Assembly: GCF_018613155.1 (NCBI RefSeq)
Contig: NZ_JAGGQU010000021.1
Location: 1 to 64,000 of the forward strand
Source: Bacillus sp. ISL-55
Lineage (GTDB): Bacteria; Bacillota; Bacilli; Bacillales; Cytobacillaceae
DNA: 64,000 nt
Reading direction: 5' to 3'
The notes beneath the pieces were generated by a model, which was given only the letters and a program-made list of their open reading frames with translations, had not been told where the DNA came from and did not search any database. Below, one piece after another: positions 28,992-38,381 of the stretch. How positions within the stretch are numbered: position 1 is the stretch's first letter; each line of letters opens with the position of its first letter. Position numbers and translations under genes: made by a program.

Positions 28992-30176
28992 TTACTTATC
29001 GTTCAATGCAACGACGCCTGGCAGCTGTTTGCCTTCCATGAATTCGAGGGAAGCACCGCCGCCTGTGGAGATGTGGCTCATTTTTTCAGCTAGGCCGAAT
29101 TTTTCAACAGCTGCTGCAGAGTCTCCTCCGCCGATCACCGAATATGTATCATTAGCATCGGCTAAAGCTTGTGCAACAGCTTTTGTACCTTGTGCGAACT
29201 TGTCAATTTCAAATACGCCCATCGGTCCATTCCAGATGACCAATTTAGACTTTTGAATGACATCGCGATAAGTTTCAGCTGTTTTAGGCCCGATATCAAG
29301 AGCTTCCCAATCTGCAGGAATTTCTTCAATACCAACAACCTTTGTATTCGCATCAGCAGAAAAATCATCAGCAACGATGGCATCTACAGGCATGTAGAAG
29401 TTTACACCCTTCGCTTTTGCTTTTTCCATGAAGCTCTTAGCCAGGTCTATTTTATCTTCTTCTAAAAGAGATTTACCTACTTCGTGGCCCTGTGCTTTTA
29501 CGAAAGTATAAGCAAGTCCGCCGCCGATAATCAGGTTGTCTACTTGTTCCAATAGATTGTCAATTACGCCAATCTTATCTTTAACCTTCGCGCCGCCGAT
29601 GATAGCTGTGAATGGGCGTTCAGGATTTGATAAAGCTTTTCCAAGTACATCAAGCTCTTTTTCCATGAGGAAGCCTGATACCGCAGGAATGTACTTAGCA
29701 ATGCCTTCTGTTGAAGCATGCGCACGGTGTGCTGCACCAAATGCGTCATTTACATAAACATCAGCCAGCTCAGCAAATGCTTTAGCTAGTTCAGGATCGT
29801 TTTTCTCTTCGCCAGGATAGAAGCGGACATTCTCAAGAAGCAGGACATCGCCTTCGTTCATGCTGTCGATTTCGGATTTCACAGACTCACCGTACGCTTC
29901 GTCTGTTTTCTTTACATCCTTGCCAAGCAGCTCAGACAAACGCTTTGCCACTGGAGTCAAACGCAGTTCTTCAACAGCCTGCCCTTTTGGACGGCCAAGG
30001 TGGCTTGCAAGAAGGACTTTCGCACCCTGATCAACCAGGTACTGGATTGTCGGCAGCGCTGCACGGATTCTTGTTTCATCCGTTACCTGTCCATTCTTCA
30101 TCGGCACGTTGAAATCAACGCGGCAAAAAACTCGTTTTCCTTTTACATCCACATCTTTTACTGTCTTTTTGTTCAA
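28992..30176 (-). CDS. pgk: Phosphoglycerate kinase
   Basis: A 394-residue two-domain kinase that makes ATP from 1,3-bisphosphoglycerate. Seen: [19 protein letters not shown], the Arg-rich [28 protein letters not shown], and the nucleotide site NGPMGVFE with [13 protein letters not shown] and [10 protein letters not shown]. It starts 129 bp after gapA, past a partial terminator, as in B. subtilis where the downstream genes have their own promoter. Confidence 0.98.
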   Translation of the reverse strand: MNKKTVKDVDVKGKRVFCRVDFNVPMKNGQVTDETRIRAALPTIQYLVDQGAKVLLASHLGRPKGQAVEELRLTPVAKRLSELLGKDVKKTDEAYGESVKSEIDSMNEGDVLLLENVRFYPGEEKNDPELAKAFAELADVYVNDAFGAAHRAHASTEGIAKYIPAVSGFLMEKELDVLGKALSNPERPFTAIIGGAKVKDKIGVIDNLLEQVDNLIIGGGLAYTFVKAQGHEVGKSLLEEDKIDLAKSFMEKAKAKGVNFYMPVDAIVADDFSADANTKVVGIEEIPADWEALDIGPKTAETYRDVIQKSKLVIWNGPMGVFEIDKFAQGTKAVAQALADANDTYSVIGGGDSAAAVEKFGLAEKMSHISTGGGASLEFMEGKQLPGVVALNDK

Positions 30177-30221
30177 GGCTAGAGACCTCCTTTAGAATAG
30201 CGCAATTGCGCGATTAAGCAG

Positions 30222-30256
30222 AAAAAGAGGAGAGGGAATTTACCCCGCTCCCCTTT
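30222..30256 (-). terminator. Terminator between gapA and pgk
   Basis: Minus-strand AAAAGGGGAGCGGGG and CCCTCTCCTCTTTTT form an imperfect stem with T run. It may let only part of the cggR-gapA transcripts read through. Confidence 0.6.
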
Positions 30257-30305
30257 TCATCCCACTACATTATAGTCGTTAATGGATGGTTAATCCAATA
30301 TTTGC

Positions 30306-31313
30306 TTACAGACCTTTTTTAGCGATGAAATCAACAAGGTCAACTACACGGTTAGAGTAACCAGACTCGTTGTCATACCAAGAGATTACTTTTACCATGC
30401 TGCCTTCCATAACCATTGTTGAAAGTGCATCGATTGTAGAAGAGTTTGCACAGCCATTGTAGTCGCTAGATACTAGTGGCTCTTCGCTGTATCCAAGGAT
30501 GCCTTTAAGTTCGTTTTCAGAAGCCTTTTTGAATGCAGCATTGATTTCTTCAACTGTTACGTCTTTTTCAAGCTCAGCAACAAGGTCAACAAGTGAAACG
30601 TTTGGAGTTGGAACACGCATAGCTCCACCGTTCAATTTGCCTTTAAGCTCAGGCAATACTAGAGAAACTGCTTTTGCAGCACCAGTTGTTGTAGGAATGA
30701 TGTTTTCCGCAGCTGCACGTGCACGACGGTAGTCTTTGTGCGGAAGGTCAAGAATTTGCTGGTCATTTGTGTAAGAGTGAACTGTTGTCATCATACCGCG
30801 CTTGATTCCGAAGTTGTCGTTCAATACTTTTGCAAATGGAGCCAGGCAGTTTGTAGTACATGATGCATTTGAGATTACGTGGTGGTTAGCTGCATCGTAC
30901 TTGTCATCGTTAACACCCATAACGATTGTGATATCTTCGTCAGATGCTGGTGCAGAGATGATAACTTTCTTTGCTCCTGCTTCAAGGTGCTTCGCAGCGT
31001 CTGCGCGCTTAGTGAAACGTCCAGTAGATTCTACAACTACTTCTACACCTAGGTCGCCCCAGCCAAGTTGTGCAGGATCTCTTTCAGCAAGTACTTTCAC
31101 TTTGTGGCCGTCAACTACAAGGTAGTCACCGTCAACTGTGATTTCTTCGTTCAATGTTCCGTGAACTGTATCATATTTTAAAAGGTGTGCAAGCATGTTT
31201 GCATCAGTTAAATCGTTAACTGCTACTACTTCCACATTAGGGTTCTTCAATGCCGCGCGGAAAACAACGCGTCCAATTCTTCCAAATCCGTTAATACCAA
31301 CTTTTACTGCCAT
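30306..31313 (-). CDS. gapA: Glyceraldehyde-3-phosphate dehydrogenase (glycolytic, NAD-dependent)
   Basis: A 335-residue enzyme that oxidises glyceraldehyde-3-P to 1,3-bisphosphoglycerate. It has the NAD-binding [17 protein letters not shown], the catalytic cysteine in [15 protein letters not shown] and the C-terminal [15 protein letters not shown]. Its pairing with cggR marks it as GapA rather than the gluconeogenic GapB. An AAAGGAGG site precedes the start. Confidence 0.98.
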   Translation of the reverse strand: MAVKVGINGFGRIGRVVFRAALKNPNVEVVAVNDLTDANMLAHLLKYDTVHGTLNEEITVDGDYLVVDGHKVKVLAERDPAQLGWGDLGVEVVVESTGRFTKRADAAKHLEAGAKKVIISAPASDEDITIVMGVNDDKYDAANHHVISNASCTTNCLAPFAKVLNDNFGIKRGMMTTVHSYTNDQQILDLPHKDYRRARAAAENIIPTTTGAAKAVSLVLPELKGKLNGGAMRVPTPNVSLVDLVAELEKDVTVEEINAAFKKASENELKGILGYSEEPLVSSDYNGCANSSTIDALSTMVMEGSMVKVISWYDNESGYSNRVVDLVDFIAKKGL

Positions 31314-31362
31314 GAGTATTTCCTCCTTTGATTCCTATAAAGGTGTTGTTTATATTAAGGTG

Positions 31363-32391
31363 TTACCCTTGTAACAATGTTTTAGCGGCTCCTTCGTCCG
31401 TAATCAGGATCGTTGAGGAAGGTGCCTGCTTCATATAGGCTCTGATTGCCTTTGCCTTTGACGCTCCGCCGGCGACTGCAATGACATCCCCTATATTTTT
31501 GAGATCGTCCATTTGAAGACCGATCGTCAGCACTTTGTGGACGATTTCCCCGGCTTCGTTGAAATAGTAGCCAAAAGCCTCGCCAACTGCTTTTCCTTTG
31601 AGGATCTTTTGTAAATCCTCCTGGCTGGTATTGCGACGTTCTGCCATTGTAATAGCGTCTCCAATACCATGTAAAACCATGCTTGCTGATTTTACTAAAT
31701 TCCAAACCTCATAAATCAGCGGTTCTTTGATGAAGGTTTTATAGACTTCGCTGCTGACCTGGTCGGGCACATAAAAGACCCTGTTTCGTGAATTCGTGTT
31801 GTCCGCCATGATCGCGCAAATTGTGTTTGCCTGATTCTTGACGTCCTCGCCAATTCCGCCCCTTGCCGGCACGAACAGCAATTCCTTCTCGCCGAAATCA
31901 TCGGGTGTCAACATTTCTGCCACAGCCGCCATAGTCGATCCTCCGGTCACAGCAATTATATTTTTGCTTTGAAGAAGATTTTTCATACTATGTGCTGTCG
32001 CGCGTCCGAGCTCACTTTTTACCCACGGTGACTGGTCGCTGTCCCCTGGGACAACAATCACTTTCCTGATTCCCATGCGTTCCTGAAGCTGGCGCTCTAG
32101 TCTGTCTATACCCATAATGTCTCGCATTACACTATCAAGACTTTCCAGTATATCTTTTCCCTCTTGGGTCATTGTCATTCCCTGACCCGACATCGAGATT
32201 AGATTCTGGTCTTTCAAAAATTCCACCTCAGAACGCAAAACCCGTTCAGTCAAATTCAGGCTTACTGAAAGGTTTCTCCTGCCAACCGGCTGCATCACGT
32301 TTATGTACTGGAGGATGAGGTATCGTTTTTGCATAACTTGCAATAAATCGGGCAATATTCTTTTTTGAATATCAATGAGCGAAAAGTCCAT
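31363..32391 (-). CDS. cggR: Central glycolytic genes regulator CggR
   Basis: A 342-residue SorC/DeoR-family repressor. The N-terminal helix-turn-helix covers VMQPVGRRNLSVSLNLTERVLRSEVEFLK. The sugar-binding domain includes VPGDSDQSPWVKSELGRA, AVTGGSTMAAVAEM, ARGGIGEDVKNQANTI and the phosphate site HGIGDAITMAERR. Fructose-1,6-bisphosphate relieves repression of the gapA operon. The start at 32391 (MDFSLIDIQKR) follows AAGGAG. The operator lies 27 bp upstream of the start, so it autoregulates. Confidence 0.97.
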   Translation of the reverse strand: MDFSLIDIQKRILPDLLQVMQKRYLILQYINVMQPVGRRNLSVSLNLTERVLRSEVEFLKDQNLISMSGQGMTMTQEGKDILESLDSVMRDIMGIDRLERQLQERMGIRKVIVVPGDSDQSPWVKSELGRATAHSMKNLLQSKNIIAVTGGSTMAAVAEMLTPDDFGEKELLFVPARGGIGEDVKNQANTICAIMADNTNSRNRVFYVPDQVSSEVYKTFIKEPLIYEVWNLVKSASMVLHGIGDAITMAERRNTSQEDLQKILKGKAVGEAFGYYFNEAGEIVHKVLTIGLQMDDLKNIGDVIAVAGGASKAKAIRAYMKQAPSSTILITDEGAAKTLLQG

Positions 32392-32417
32392 GTTGATATT
32401 CTCCTTTTCCAGCATTG

Positions 32418-32453
32418 GACTAAAAATGTCCCGCTAAGACATATTATGTCCCG
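32418..32453 (-). promoter_or_regulatory. CggR operator
   Basis: Minus-strand CGGGAC-N6-TGTC-N4-CGGGAC-N6-AGTC, matching the tandem CggR operator described in B. subtilis, except AGTC for the last TGTC. Confidence 0.9.
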
Positions 32454-32461
32454 CTCGCGGT

Positions 32462-32506
32462 AAAAAAAATCACCCCTGCTACAGATTTCATTCTAACAGG
32501 AGTGAA
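32462..32506 (-). terminator. Terminator of the glutaredoxin-like gene
   Basis: Minus-strand CACTCCTG and CAGGGGTG arms with a long loop, then eight T residues. Confidence 0.6.
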
Positions 32507-32514
32507 AACCTTAA

Positions 32515-32775
32515 TCAACTTATAAACTCAAGGTTTTTTCGTGAAAACGCTTCACTTATGAACTTTTTGTTCACAATACCGTATTGAAGTTCTTCCCCGT
32601 CCAATTCCACTACAGGAATCATGATTCCATACTTCTCCACAAGCTCGTCGTCAAGGTCGATATTGATCTCTTCTATTTTAATATTCCAATCTTGCTTAAG
32701 TTCTTCCAGGATTTCACGCGCTGTTTCGCACAAATGGCAGCGCGGACGGGAGTATAGTTTGACTGTTTTCTTCAT
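32515..32775 (-). CDS. Glutaredoxin-family protein
   Basis: An 86-residue thioredoxin-fold protein. The redox site is RPRCHLCETA (CxxC, residues 12-15), with a cis-Pro in IMIPVVELDG and a beta strand IEEINID. It belongs to the DUF836-like glutaredoxin family. It probably reduces or exchanges a disulfide in the cytoplasm; the partner is unknown. It lies between rpoN and cggR, a common place in Bacilli, and ends at a terminator just before the CggR operator. Confidence 0.82.
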   Translation of the reverse strand: MKKTVKLYSRPRCHLCETAREILEELKQDWNIKIEEINIDLDDELVEKYGIMIPVVELDGEELQYGIVNKKFISEAFSRKNLEFIS

Positions 32776-32830
32776 ATTGAACTCCTTCGACTAAACTTTA
32801 AAATGCTTTTCGTATGCTTTGTAATGCTAA

Positions 32831-33030
32831 TAAGTTGATTTCCACTCCAGGATGCTTCGCTTTCCGCGGGGCGTGCGGTGAGCCTCCTCAGCGCTAAAGC
32901 GCCTGCGGGGTCTCACCTGTCCCGCTGATCCCGCAGGACATTGATTGAGCTTCTCCGAACCTGCCCACGCACGAGGAAAATGCGTTAGCATTTTCGGAGG
33001 AGTCTCGCACCTTCCGTTCCAATCAACTTA
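32831..33030. repeat. Intergenic repeat family R2, copy A
   Basis: About 200 bp with terminal inverted repeats TAAGTTGATT and AATCAACTTA. The core has CTTCGCTTTCCGCGGGG, GAGCCTCCTCAGCGCT, AAGCGCCTGCGGGGTCTC and TCCCGCAGGA. An inner hairpin (AAAATGC-gtta-GCATTTT) is inserted near 32980. Copy B is at 53371. It fills the gap between rpoN and the glutaredoxin gene. Confidence 0.78.
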
Positions 33031-33108
33031 TCAGTAATGATTTTCGTTCAAACAATCAATTTACAGCGTCAGAAAAATAAATATATAAAACACTTGATCA
33101 TCAGAGCA

Positions 33109-34452
33109 TTAATCGAATCTCTTCCGCTTTGAAGATGATGGTATACCCAGCTGGTCGCGGTATTTGGCGACGGTTCTCCGGGATACGACCATTCCTTCTT
33201 GTTCCTCTAGCATCTCTACCAGTTTCTGATCTGAAACAGGCTTCTTTTTATCTTCTTCTTTTATATAATGCTCTATTGCTGCTTTTACTTTTTGGGATGA
33301 AGCCTGGTCGTTCTCTGTTGTCTGGACTGCACTTGTAAAAAATGATTTCAATTCGTATGTGCCGGCAGGTGTCTGCATATACTTTTCCCGGACCGTTCGG
33401 CTTACTGTTGATTCATGGATTTCTAGCTCTTCGGCAACCTCCCTCATCGTCATTGGATTCAGATGCGAAGGTCCGATCAAAAAGAAATCCTGCTGTTTCT
33501 CGATAATTTTCATCGATACTTTCAAGAGCGTTTCCTTCCTTTGCACCAGGCTGCGCTGAATCCATTGGTAGTCCCCCTGCTTTTCCTGGAGGAATTTGTT
33601 CACTTCCGGATCCTTATGTCCAGATAGCTGCCGGAAATATCCTTCATTAAAAGAAATCTTGGGAATCAGCGCATCGAACACACTCACTGAGAGTTCGTCA
33701 CCTTCACGTTTGACGACTACGTCAGGGACAATGTAGGCAGGTTTCTCTCGCTGGAACGCAGCACCCGGTTTCGGGTTAAGCTGCTGGATATCGTCATGGA
33801 CTTTTTGAATTTCTTTTACATCGATATTCAGCATCTTCGCTAGTGCCTTCCACTTTTTTTCAGCAAATAGCATGAAATGGTCACGGATAATCGTTATTGC
33901 CAGTTCATTTTCAGGTGTGCGCTTCCGCCTTGTCAATTGAAGCAGAAGGCATTCCCTGAGGTCATTGGCCCCGATTCCGGCCGGATCAAGGGACTGAAGC
34001 TTAAAAAAAGCACAATCGACAATTTCTTCATCCACACAAAACCTTTTAACAAGGTTTTCTCTTTGCAGATTCAAGTAACCGTTTTCATCTATGTTTTCAA
34101 TCAATTCATGTAAAATCAATTTCTCTTCAGGTGTTGCTTTTAACAAGTTTAATTGGGATAGGAGATAGTCTTCAAGGGTATCACTCGTCCCCTCGCCAAT
34201 TTGTTCGATCAAGTTCTTCTGGTCCCGCTCGAACGTCTTCTTCCTCGTTTTTCGAGTTCGATCCATATTGGCATCAAAATGGGAGATGTTTTTAAAGTCC
34301 ACTTGCATCAGGGGATTTTCCATTGATTTAGCTTCAAGAAACGCGGCAAGCTCCTGTGCGGAGTATTGCAAAAGTGCAATCGCCTGGGTCAGTTCCTGAG
34401 TCATCGCCAATTTTAATGTCTGCTTTTGCCATAATCCAGCTTTCAAATCCAT
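33109..34452 (-). CDS. rpoN: RNA polymerase sigma-54 factor (SigL/RpoN)
   Basis: A 447-residue sigma-54. It has the Gln-rich activator-contact region at the N-terminus (QKQTLKLAMTQELTQAIALLQYS), an acidic linker, the core-binding domain, the HTH (MTMREVAEELEIHESTVSRTVREKYMQTPAG) and the RpoN box SRRTVAKYR near the C-terminus. In B. subtilis sigL lies in this position upstream of cggR and drives levanase, acetoin and amino-acid catabolism genes with bEBP activators. No ribosome-site anomaly is seen. Confidence 0.97.
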   Translation of the reverse strand: MDLKAGLWQKQTLKLAMTQELTQAIALLQYSAQELAAFLEAKSMENPLMQVDFKNISHFDANMDRTRKTRKKTFERDQKNLIEQIGEGTSDTLEDYLLSQLNLLKATPEEKLILHELIENIDENGYLNLQRENLVKRFCVDEEIVDCAFFKLQSLDPAGIGANDLRECLLLQLTRRKRTPENELAITIIRDHFMLFAEKKWKALAKMLNIDVKEIQKVHDDIQQLNPKPGAAFQREKPAYIVPDVVVKREGDELSVSVFDALIPKISFNEGYFRQLSGHKDPEVNKFLQEKQGDYQWIQRSLVQRKETLLKVSMKIIEKQQDFFLIGPSHLNPMTMREVAEELEIHESTVSRTVREKYMQTPAGTYELKSFFTSAVQTTENDQASSQKVKAAIEHYIKEEDKKKPVSDQKLVEMLEEQEGMVVSRRTVAKYRDQLGIPSSSKRKRFD

Positions 34453-34520
34453 CCAATCACCCCTGCACTCATTTTACATGATAAACAGGCTTTGGTGTAT
34501 GGAAAGAATTTGGTATGAAT

Positions 34521-34554
34521 AAAAAACCTCTCGCCGTTTTCAGCAAGAGGTTTT
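34521..34554 (-). terminator. Terminator of the Cys-rich gene
   Basis: Minus-strand AAAACCTCT and AGAGGTTTTTT arms with a 15-nt loop. Confidence 0.75.
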
Positions 34555-34597
34555 CAGCAGCAAATTTACCGTCTTCTCAAAGCTTCCGCTGCATTTC

Positions 34598-35692
34598 TCA
34601 CAAATTATATCTTCTGCGTCGAATAGAATTGTTTACAGCTGGTTTGTTGGAAGATTGAGTATTGCGCAGAGTAGCTTGTTGCTGTACTGCTGGTGTTGGC
34701 GATCCTTCTGTGCATTCAGGCAGAACAATAGTGTAGTTAACTGTCACATCTCCTGTTTGTGGATTTTCTGTTATTGAATTGATTTCAATGCTGACATTGT
34801 CGCATGTTAGTTCCGGGAACACAGGAGCAGGGTCACCGATACATGTAAAGCAATTTTGTGTTACTGTGACTTCCTGGAAGCAGCATTCAAAAACTGGACC
34901 TCCACAATCTCCCACTTTAGGCAGGTTCAATTGGACTTGGAAGGTTGCTGTACGGAAATATCTTTGAACATCGGTACAGCAAATCAATGTCTCCCCACAA
35001 ACAAAAACTTCAGCAACACCTTGGCAAACTTCCGTCGCTACATCACTTACCTCTCCAATACAAAAGCCGCTTAATACATCATCGACAGTCACATCATCTG
35101 GTAAGGTAAAGCAAGTTTCTGGAAATTCAAAAACACAGTTAAAAGTATCTTCACCGCATTCGCAAGCATCTGGGCATTCAATACAGTCTGGAACGCAAAT
35201 CAATCCGCAAGCCTCGTTATCACCAAACTTTAACGCCGCACAAGCTTCTGTGGCAATCGGCGGCTGGTTGAAGACGAAGGCAAATAACTGGGACTCGCCA
35301 GGATCCAATTCTCCTTGGGTGCCTGTTCCCAAGTTATCAAATTTAAAACCGCGCACAACCTCACCAGCGCTGCATGGTGCATCATCAGGACATGGGTCAG
35401 GAGCGGGTTCATCAGTTCCAACATCCCCATACAAAACAAGCTCTGGAGGCAATTCCTCAGAAGGAAATACTGGAGTGATAAACGCATCGCCGATGAAATC
35501 CTGACACGGTAAATCAATTGCCAAGACCCAGTCACTTAAAGCGTTAGGAGCATCAATGTTGTCAATTCGGTAAATCCAGCGATAACCGCTCCCAAACCGC
35601 TCAACATCAACCAATGTCACAACGAAGCCATCAATGGGTACCGGCTCAAAACAGCCTTCCGGAAATTGCTGCAATAAATTAAAATGTGGCAT
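34598..35692 (-). CDS. Cysteine-rich protein of unknown function (25 Cys in 364 aa)
   Basis: No named family is recognised. The sequence has a Cys-poor N-domain (about 1-85), an acidic Pro-rich linker with DPCPDDAPC, then a dense Cys region: GLICVPDCIECPDACECGEDTFNC-like spacing around 165-190 and CC pairs near 240 and 270. A repeat of about 90 residues with FPETCFTLPDDV and FPELTCDNVSIEIN beta strands follows, and a tail NNSIRRRRYNL. There is no signal peptide or membrane helix. The composition fits a disulfide-crosslinked spore coat or exosporium protein, but that is inference. It is monocistronic with its own terminator. Confidence 0.8.
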   Translation of the reverse strand: MPHFNLLQQFPEGCFEPVPIDGFVVTLVDVERFGSGYRWIYRIDNIDAPNALSDWVLAIDLPCQDFIGDAFITPVFPSEELPPELVLYGDVGTDEPAPDPCPDDAPCSAGEVVRGFKFDNLGTGTQGELDPGESQLFAFVFNQPPIATEACAALKFGDNEACGLICVPDCIECPDACECGEDTFNCVFEFPETCFTLPDDVTVDDVLSGFCIGEVSDVATEVCQGVAEVFVCGETLICCTDVQRYFRTATFQVQLNLPKVGDCGGPVFECCFQEVTVTQNCFTCIGDPAPVFPELTCDNVSIEINSITENPQTGDVTVNYTIVLPECTEGSPTPAVQQQATLRNTQSSNKPAVNNSIRRRRYNL

Positions 35693-35849
35693 TTACATCT
35701 TCCTTTCATAAATTATTAGAGGTTTTTATGCACCTCTCTATTACTCTATGAAAGAAAGGGTAAGCTTGTTTAGGTGAATGCTCCTAGCCGTATTCATTAA
35801 TTTGAATGAAGTAGGAAGATTCACATGTTATTGCAGCGCAAAATAAAAA

Positions 35850-35886
35850 AATCCCGCCGAGCTATATAAAAGCTCAGCGGGATTTT
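35850..35886 (-). terminator. Terminator of tRNA-Arg
   Basis: Minus-strand AATCCCGCTGAGCT and AGCTCGGCGGGATT arms then seven T residues. Confidence 0.85.
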
Positions 35887-35891
35887 AATGA

Positions 35892-35963
35892 CGCCCTCGG
35901 AGGGAATCGAACCCCCATTTTAAGAACCGGAATCTTACGTGCTATCCGTTGCACCACGAGGGC
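35892..35963 (-). tRNA. tRNA-Arg (anticodon CCG)
   Basis: A 72-nt cloverleaf: acceptor GCCCTCG with CGAGGGC, D-arm GTGC/GCAC, anticodon arm TAAGA-TTCCGGT-TCTTA with anticodon CCG (reads CGG), and T-arm with GGTTCGATTCC. The CCA is not encoded. It is a single gene, transcribed away from clpP. Confidence 0.95.
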
Positions 35964-36150
35964 AAGTTTCAAGTTAGCGTTACGCTTACCTATTATAGGG
36001 TAAGTTTATTCGCTTTGCAAGGAGGATTTTTTGGGATGTCAGGCGTTCCTCTTGTTTAAAAAAGACTTTCTTGGGTAAGATGGATACGGTACAGTAAATT
36101 GGAATATACATTATTGTCGAACAGTTTCTGCAGGCTAATCAAGCGATTCG

Positions 36151-36180
36151 TTTGACCTTTATTGACCATGCGTGTATCAT
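36151..36180 (+). promoter_or_regulatory. CtsR operator overlapping the clpP promoter
   Basis: TTTGACCTTTATTGACC at 36151-36167 is, on the other strand, the CtsR heptad repeat GGTCAAT-AAA-GGTCAAA. It covers a -35 TTGACC (36152-36157) with TATCAT (36175-36180) 17 bp on. Heat would relieve CtsR repression. The rest of 35964-36328 is leader with no further gene seen. Confidence 0.88.
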
Positions 36181-36328
36181 AAAACTACATAGGTGTTCTG
36201 GCAAGCGAACCAGTTTATGCCAGCCTGCAATTTGCCTTTTTAGAAGAAAGTACATTGCCCTTTTATGGCAGCAACCGCTTTTAAAAAGTGCAGTAAAAAG
36301 ATCTTTACGTTAAAGGAGGAAAACAAAC

Positions 36329-36934
36329 ATGAACTTGATTCCTACAGTTATTGAACAAACGAATCGGGGCGAAAGGGCATATGATATTTATTCCCGCCTT
36401 TTAAAGGATCGCATCATTATGCTGGGAAGCGCAATCGATGACAATGTTGCCAACTCAATCGTAGCCCAGCTGCTTTTCCTGGAAGCTGAAAATCCGGAAA
36501 AAGACATCTCCATCTACATCAATAGCCCGGGCGGCAGCATCACCGCTGGCATGGCAATCTACGATACCATGCAGTTCATCAGACCGAATGTACAAACAAT
36601 TTGTATCGGTATGGCTGCTTCAATGGGTGCATTCCTGCTCGCTGCTGGTACAAAAGGCAAGCGTTATGCTCTTCCTAACGCAGAAGTCATGATTCACCAG
36701 CCACTCGGCGGTGCTCAGGGACAGGCGACAGAAATCGAAATCGCTGCGAAGCGCATTCTTTTCCTTCGTGAAAAGCTGAATACTATCCTTTCAGAGCGCA
36801 CTGGCCAGCCGCTTGAAGTCATCGCGAAAGATACTGACCGTGACAACTTCATGACAGCTGAGCGTGCGAAGGAATATGGTCTTGTTGACCAGATCATCAC
36901 CCGCAACGTACTTGAAGAAAAGAAAGATAAATAA
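36329..36934 (+). CDS. clpP: ATP-dependent Clp protease proteolytic subunit
   Basis: A 201-residue serine peptidase. The catalytic Ser lies in [14 protein letters not shown] (S98 region), His in [18 protein letters not shown] and Asp in DTDRDNFM. It forms 14-mers with ClpX, ClpC or ClpE and degrades regulators, misfolded and SsrA-tagged proteins. The ATG follows AAAGGAGG. It is monocistronic under a CtsR-controlled promoter with a long leader of about 140 nt. Confidence 0.98.
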   Translation: MNLIPTVIEQTNRGERAYDIYSRLLKDRIIMLGSAIDDNVANSIVAQLLFLEAENPEKDISIYINSPGGSITAGMAIYDTMQFIRPNVQTICIGMAASMGAFLLAAGTKGKRYALPNAEVMIHQPLGGAQGQATEIEIAAKRILFLREKLNTILSERTGQPLEVIAKDTDRDNFMTAERAKEYGLVDQIITRNVLEEKKDK

Positions 36935-36942
36935 GCTGAATG

Positions 36943-36978
36943 AAAACTCGCTCCTGGTTTCCAGAAGCGAGTTTTTTA
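36943..36978 (+). terminator. Terminator of clpP
   Basis: AAACTCGCTCCTGG-tt-CCAGAAGCGAGTTTTTT. Confidence 0.85.
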
Positions 36979-37002
36979 ATGGGCTATATTTTTTTAAAAA
37001 AA

Positions 37003-37260
37003 TTAATTCTCTTTCTGGATATATTCAGCCAGCTTTTCCACAGCTTCTTCTTCATCATTGCCTTCAGCAATCAGGTTCACAGATGCTCCAGCACTTACGG
37101 CAAGGCTCATCAATCCCATGATGCTTTTCGCGTTTACCTTTTTTCCGTCTTTCTCAAGAAAAATATCAGATGAGAACCTGTTTGCTTCCTGTACGAACAA
37201 AGCCGCAGGGCGAGCCTGTAAACCAGTCTTCAATTTTACTTCCACCTGTTTTTCCACCAT
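37003..37260 (-). CDS. crh: Catabolite repression HPr-like protein Crh
   Basis: An 85-residue HPr homologue. The active-site His15 of HPr is replaced by Gln (TGLQARPAALFVQ), the hallmark of Crh, so it cannot work in PTS sugar transport. The regulatory Ser46 region is kept (NAKSIMGLMSLAVSAG) and is phosphorylated by HprK (gene at 56731). P-Ser-Crh is then a CcpA co-repressor. The start MVEKQVEVKL at 37260 gives the known length. It is the last gene of the yvcI-yvcJ-yvcK-whiA-crh order. Confidence 0.97.
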   Translation of the reverse strand: MVEKQVEVKLKTGLQARPAALFVQEANRFSSDIFLEKDGKKVNAKSIMGLMSLAVSAGASVNLIAEGNDEEEAVEKLAEYIQKEN

Positions 37261-37282
37261 TGCGTTTTCCTCCTCTAGCCCT

Positions 37283-38230
37283 CTATTTATTTGTAATTTG
37301 TCCGGCACGCAGTTTATCTGCTATTTCATCGATCTTTCGCAGCCGGTGATTGATTCCTGATTTGCTGATCGCACCTCCGCTTACCATCTCGCCCAACTCT
37401 TTAAGGGTGACATCCTGGTAGTCGACACGGAGCTGAGCGATTTCTCTCAACTTATCCGGTAGTATTTGCAGGCCGACCGTCTCCCTGATAAAGCGGATAT
37501 TCTCTACCTGTCTAAGTGCAGCGCCAATCGTTTTATTCAAGTTAGCTGTTTCACAATTCACAAGACGATTAACCGAGTTCCTCATGTCGCGGACAATCCG
37601 GATATCCTCGAATCGCAGAAGCGCATTATATGCGCCTACGATGGTCAAAAACTCAGTGATTTTTTCTGCTTCCTTCAAATAGGTGATGAAGCCTTTTTTT
37701 CGCTCTAGTGTTTTGCTGTTCAGTCCGAATGTATTCATCAGCTCACATAATGAGTCATTATGCTCCTGGTACATGGAGGCAATCTCCAAATGATAGGAGG
37801 ACGTTTCCGGATTGTTCACAGAACCTCCTGCAAGGAATGCACCTCTTAAATAAGAACGCTTACAACATTTCTTTTTCACCAGTTCAGGTGAAATTTCATG
37901 GATAATTTCAAAGCCTTCTCCAATAATCTTTAAATCCTCCAGAATATCCCTGGCAGATTCCTTAAGGCGGACAATATAAACATTATTCTTTTTCAGCCGC
38001 ATTTTTTTACGCACCAGCAGCTCTACCTGTACCTGATAACTTTTTTTGATTAAGGTATAGATCCGCCTGGCAATCGCGGCATTTTCAGTCTGTATGTCTA
38101 CGATGAGTTTTCGATTTGAGAAGGAAAGGGATCCATTCATCCGGATTAAAGCGGACAGTTCCGCGTCAGCGCAGCAGCCATTCACGTCAATATTCGTGAG
38201 TTCCTTTTTTGTTTCCGAAGCGAACGACAC
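37283..38230 (-). CDS. whiA: DNA-binding protein WhiA
   Basis: A 315-residue protein with a LAGLIDADG-endonuclease-like N-terminal fold ([37 protein letters not shown]-type segments) and a C-terminal HTH ([26 protein letters not shown]). It binds DNA in many bacteria and affects cell division and chromosome segregation in Bacilli. The start is GTG at 38230 ([11 protein letters not shown]), after GGGGGGTGAG; an upstream ATG at 38263 would add 11 atypical residues. Confidence 0.96.
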   Translation of the reverse strand: MSFASETKKELTNIDVNGCCADAELSALIRMNGSLSFSNRKLIVDIQTENAAIARRIYTLIKKSYQVQVELLVRKKMRLKKNNVYIVRLKESARDILEDLKIIGEGFEIIHEISPELVKKKCCKRSYLRGAFLAGGSVNNPETSSYHLEIASMYQEHNDSLCELMNTFGLNSKTLERKKGFITYLKEAEKITEFLTIVGAYNALLRFEDIRIVRDMRNSVNRLVNCETANLNKTIGAALRQVENIRFIRETVGLQILPDKLREIAQLRVDYQDVTLKELGEMVSGGAISKSGINHRLRKIDEIADKLRAGQITNK

Positions 38231-38381
38231 CTTCTCACCCCCCTGTTTCAATAGCGCTGTCACTCTGGTAAATCAGCAAGCGCAGCAGCTGTCTTTTTAT
38301 TTTATTGCGAAAATGGCTTTTTAGGCTTGATGCCTAAAAAAAGCACTTATTCAAAAAGAGACAAACGCTTGCATCCTATAT

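Noticed and set aside
36036-36059. Seven-codon frame after an AGGAGG upstream of clpP
   Set aside because: It has a ribosome-like site but no promoter or regulatory codons, and it precedes the CtsR promoter, so it is not part of the clpP leader.
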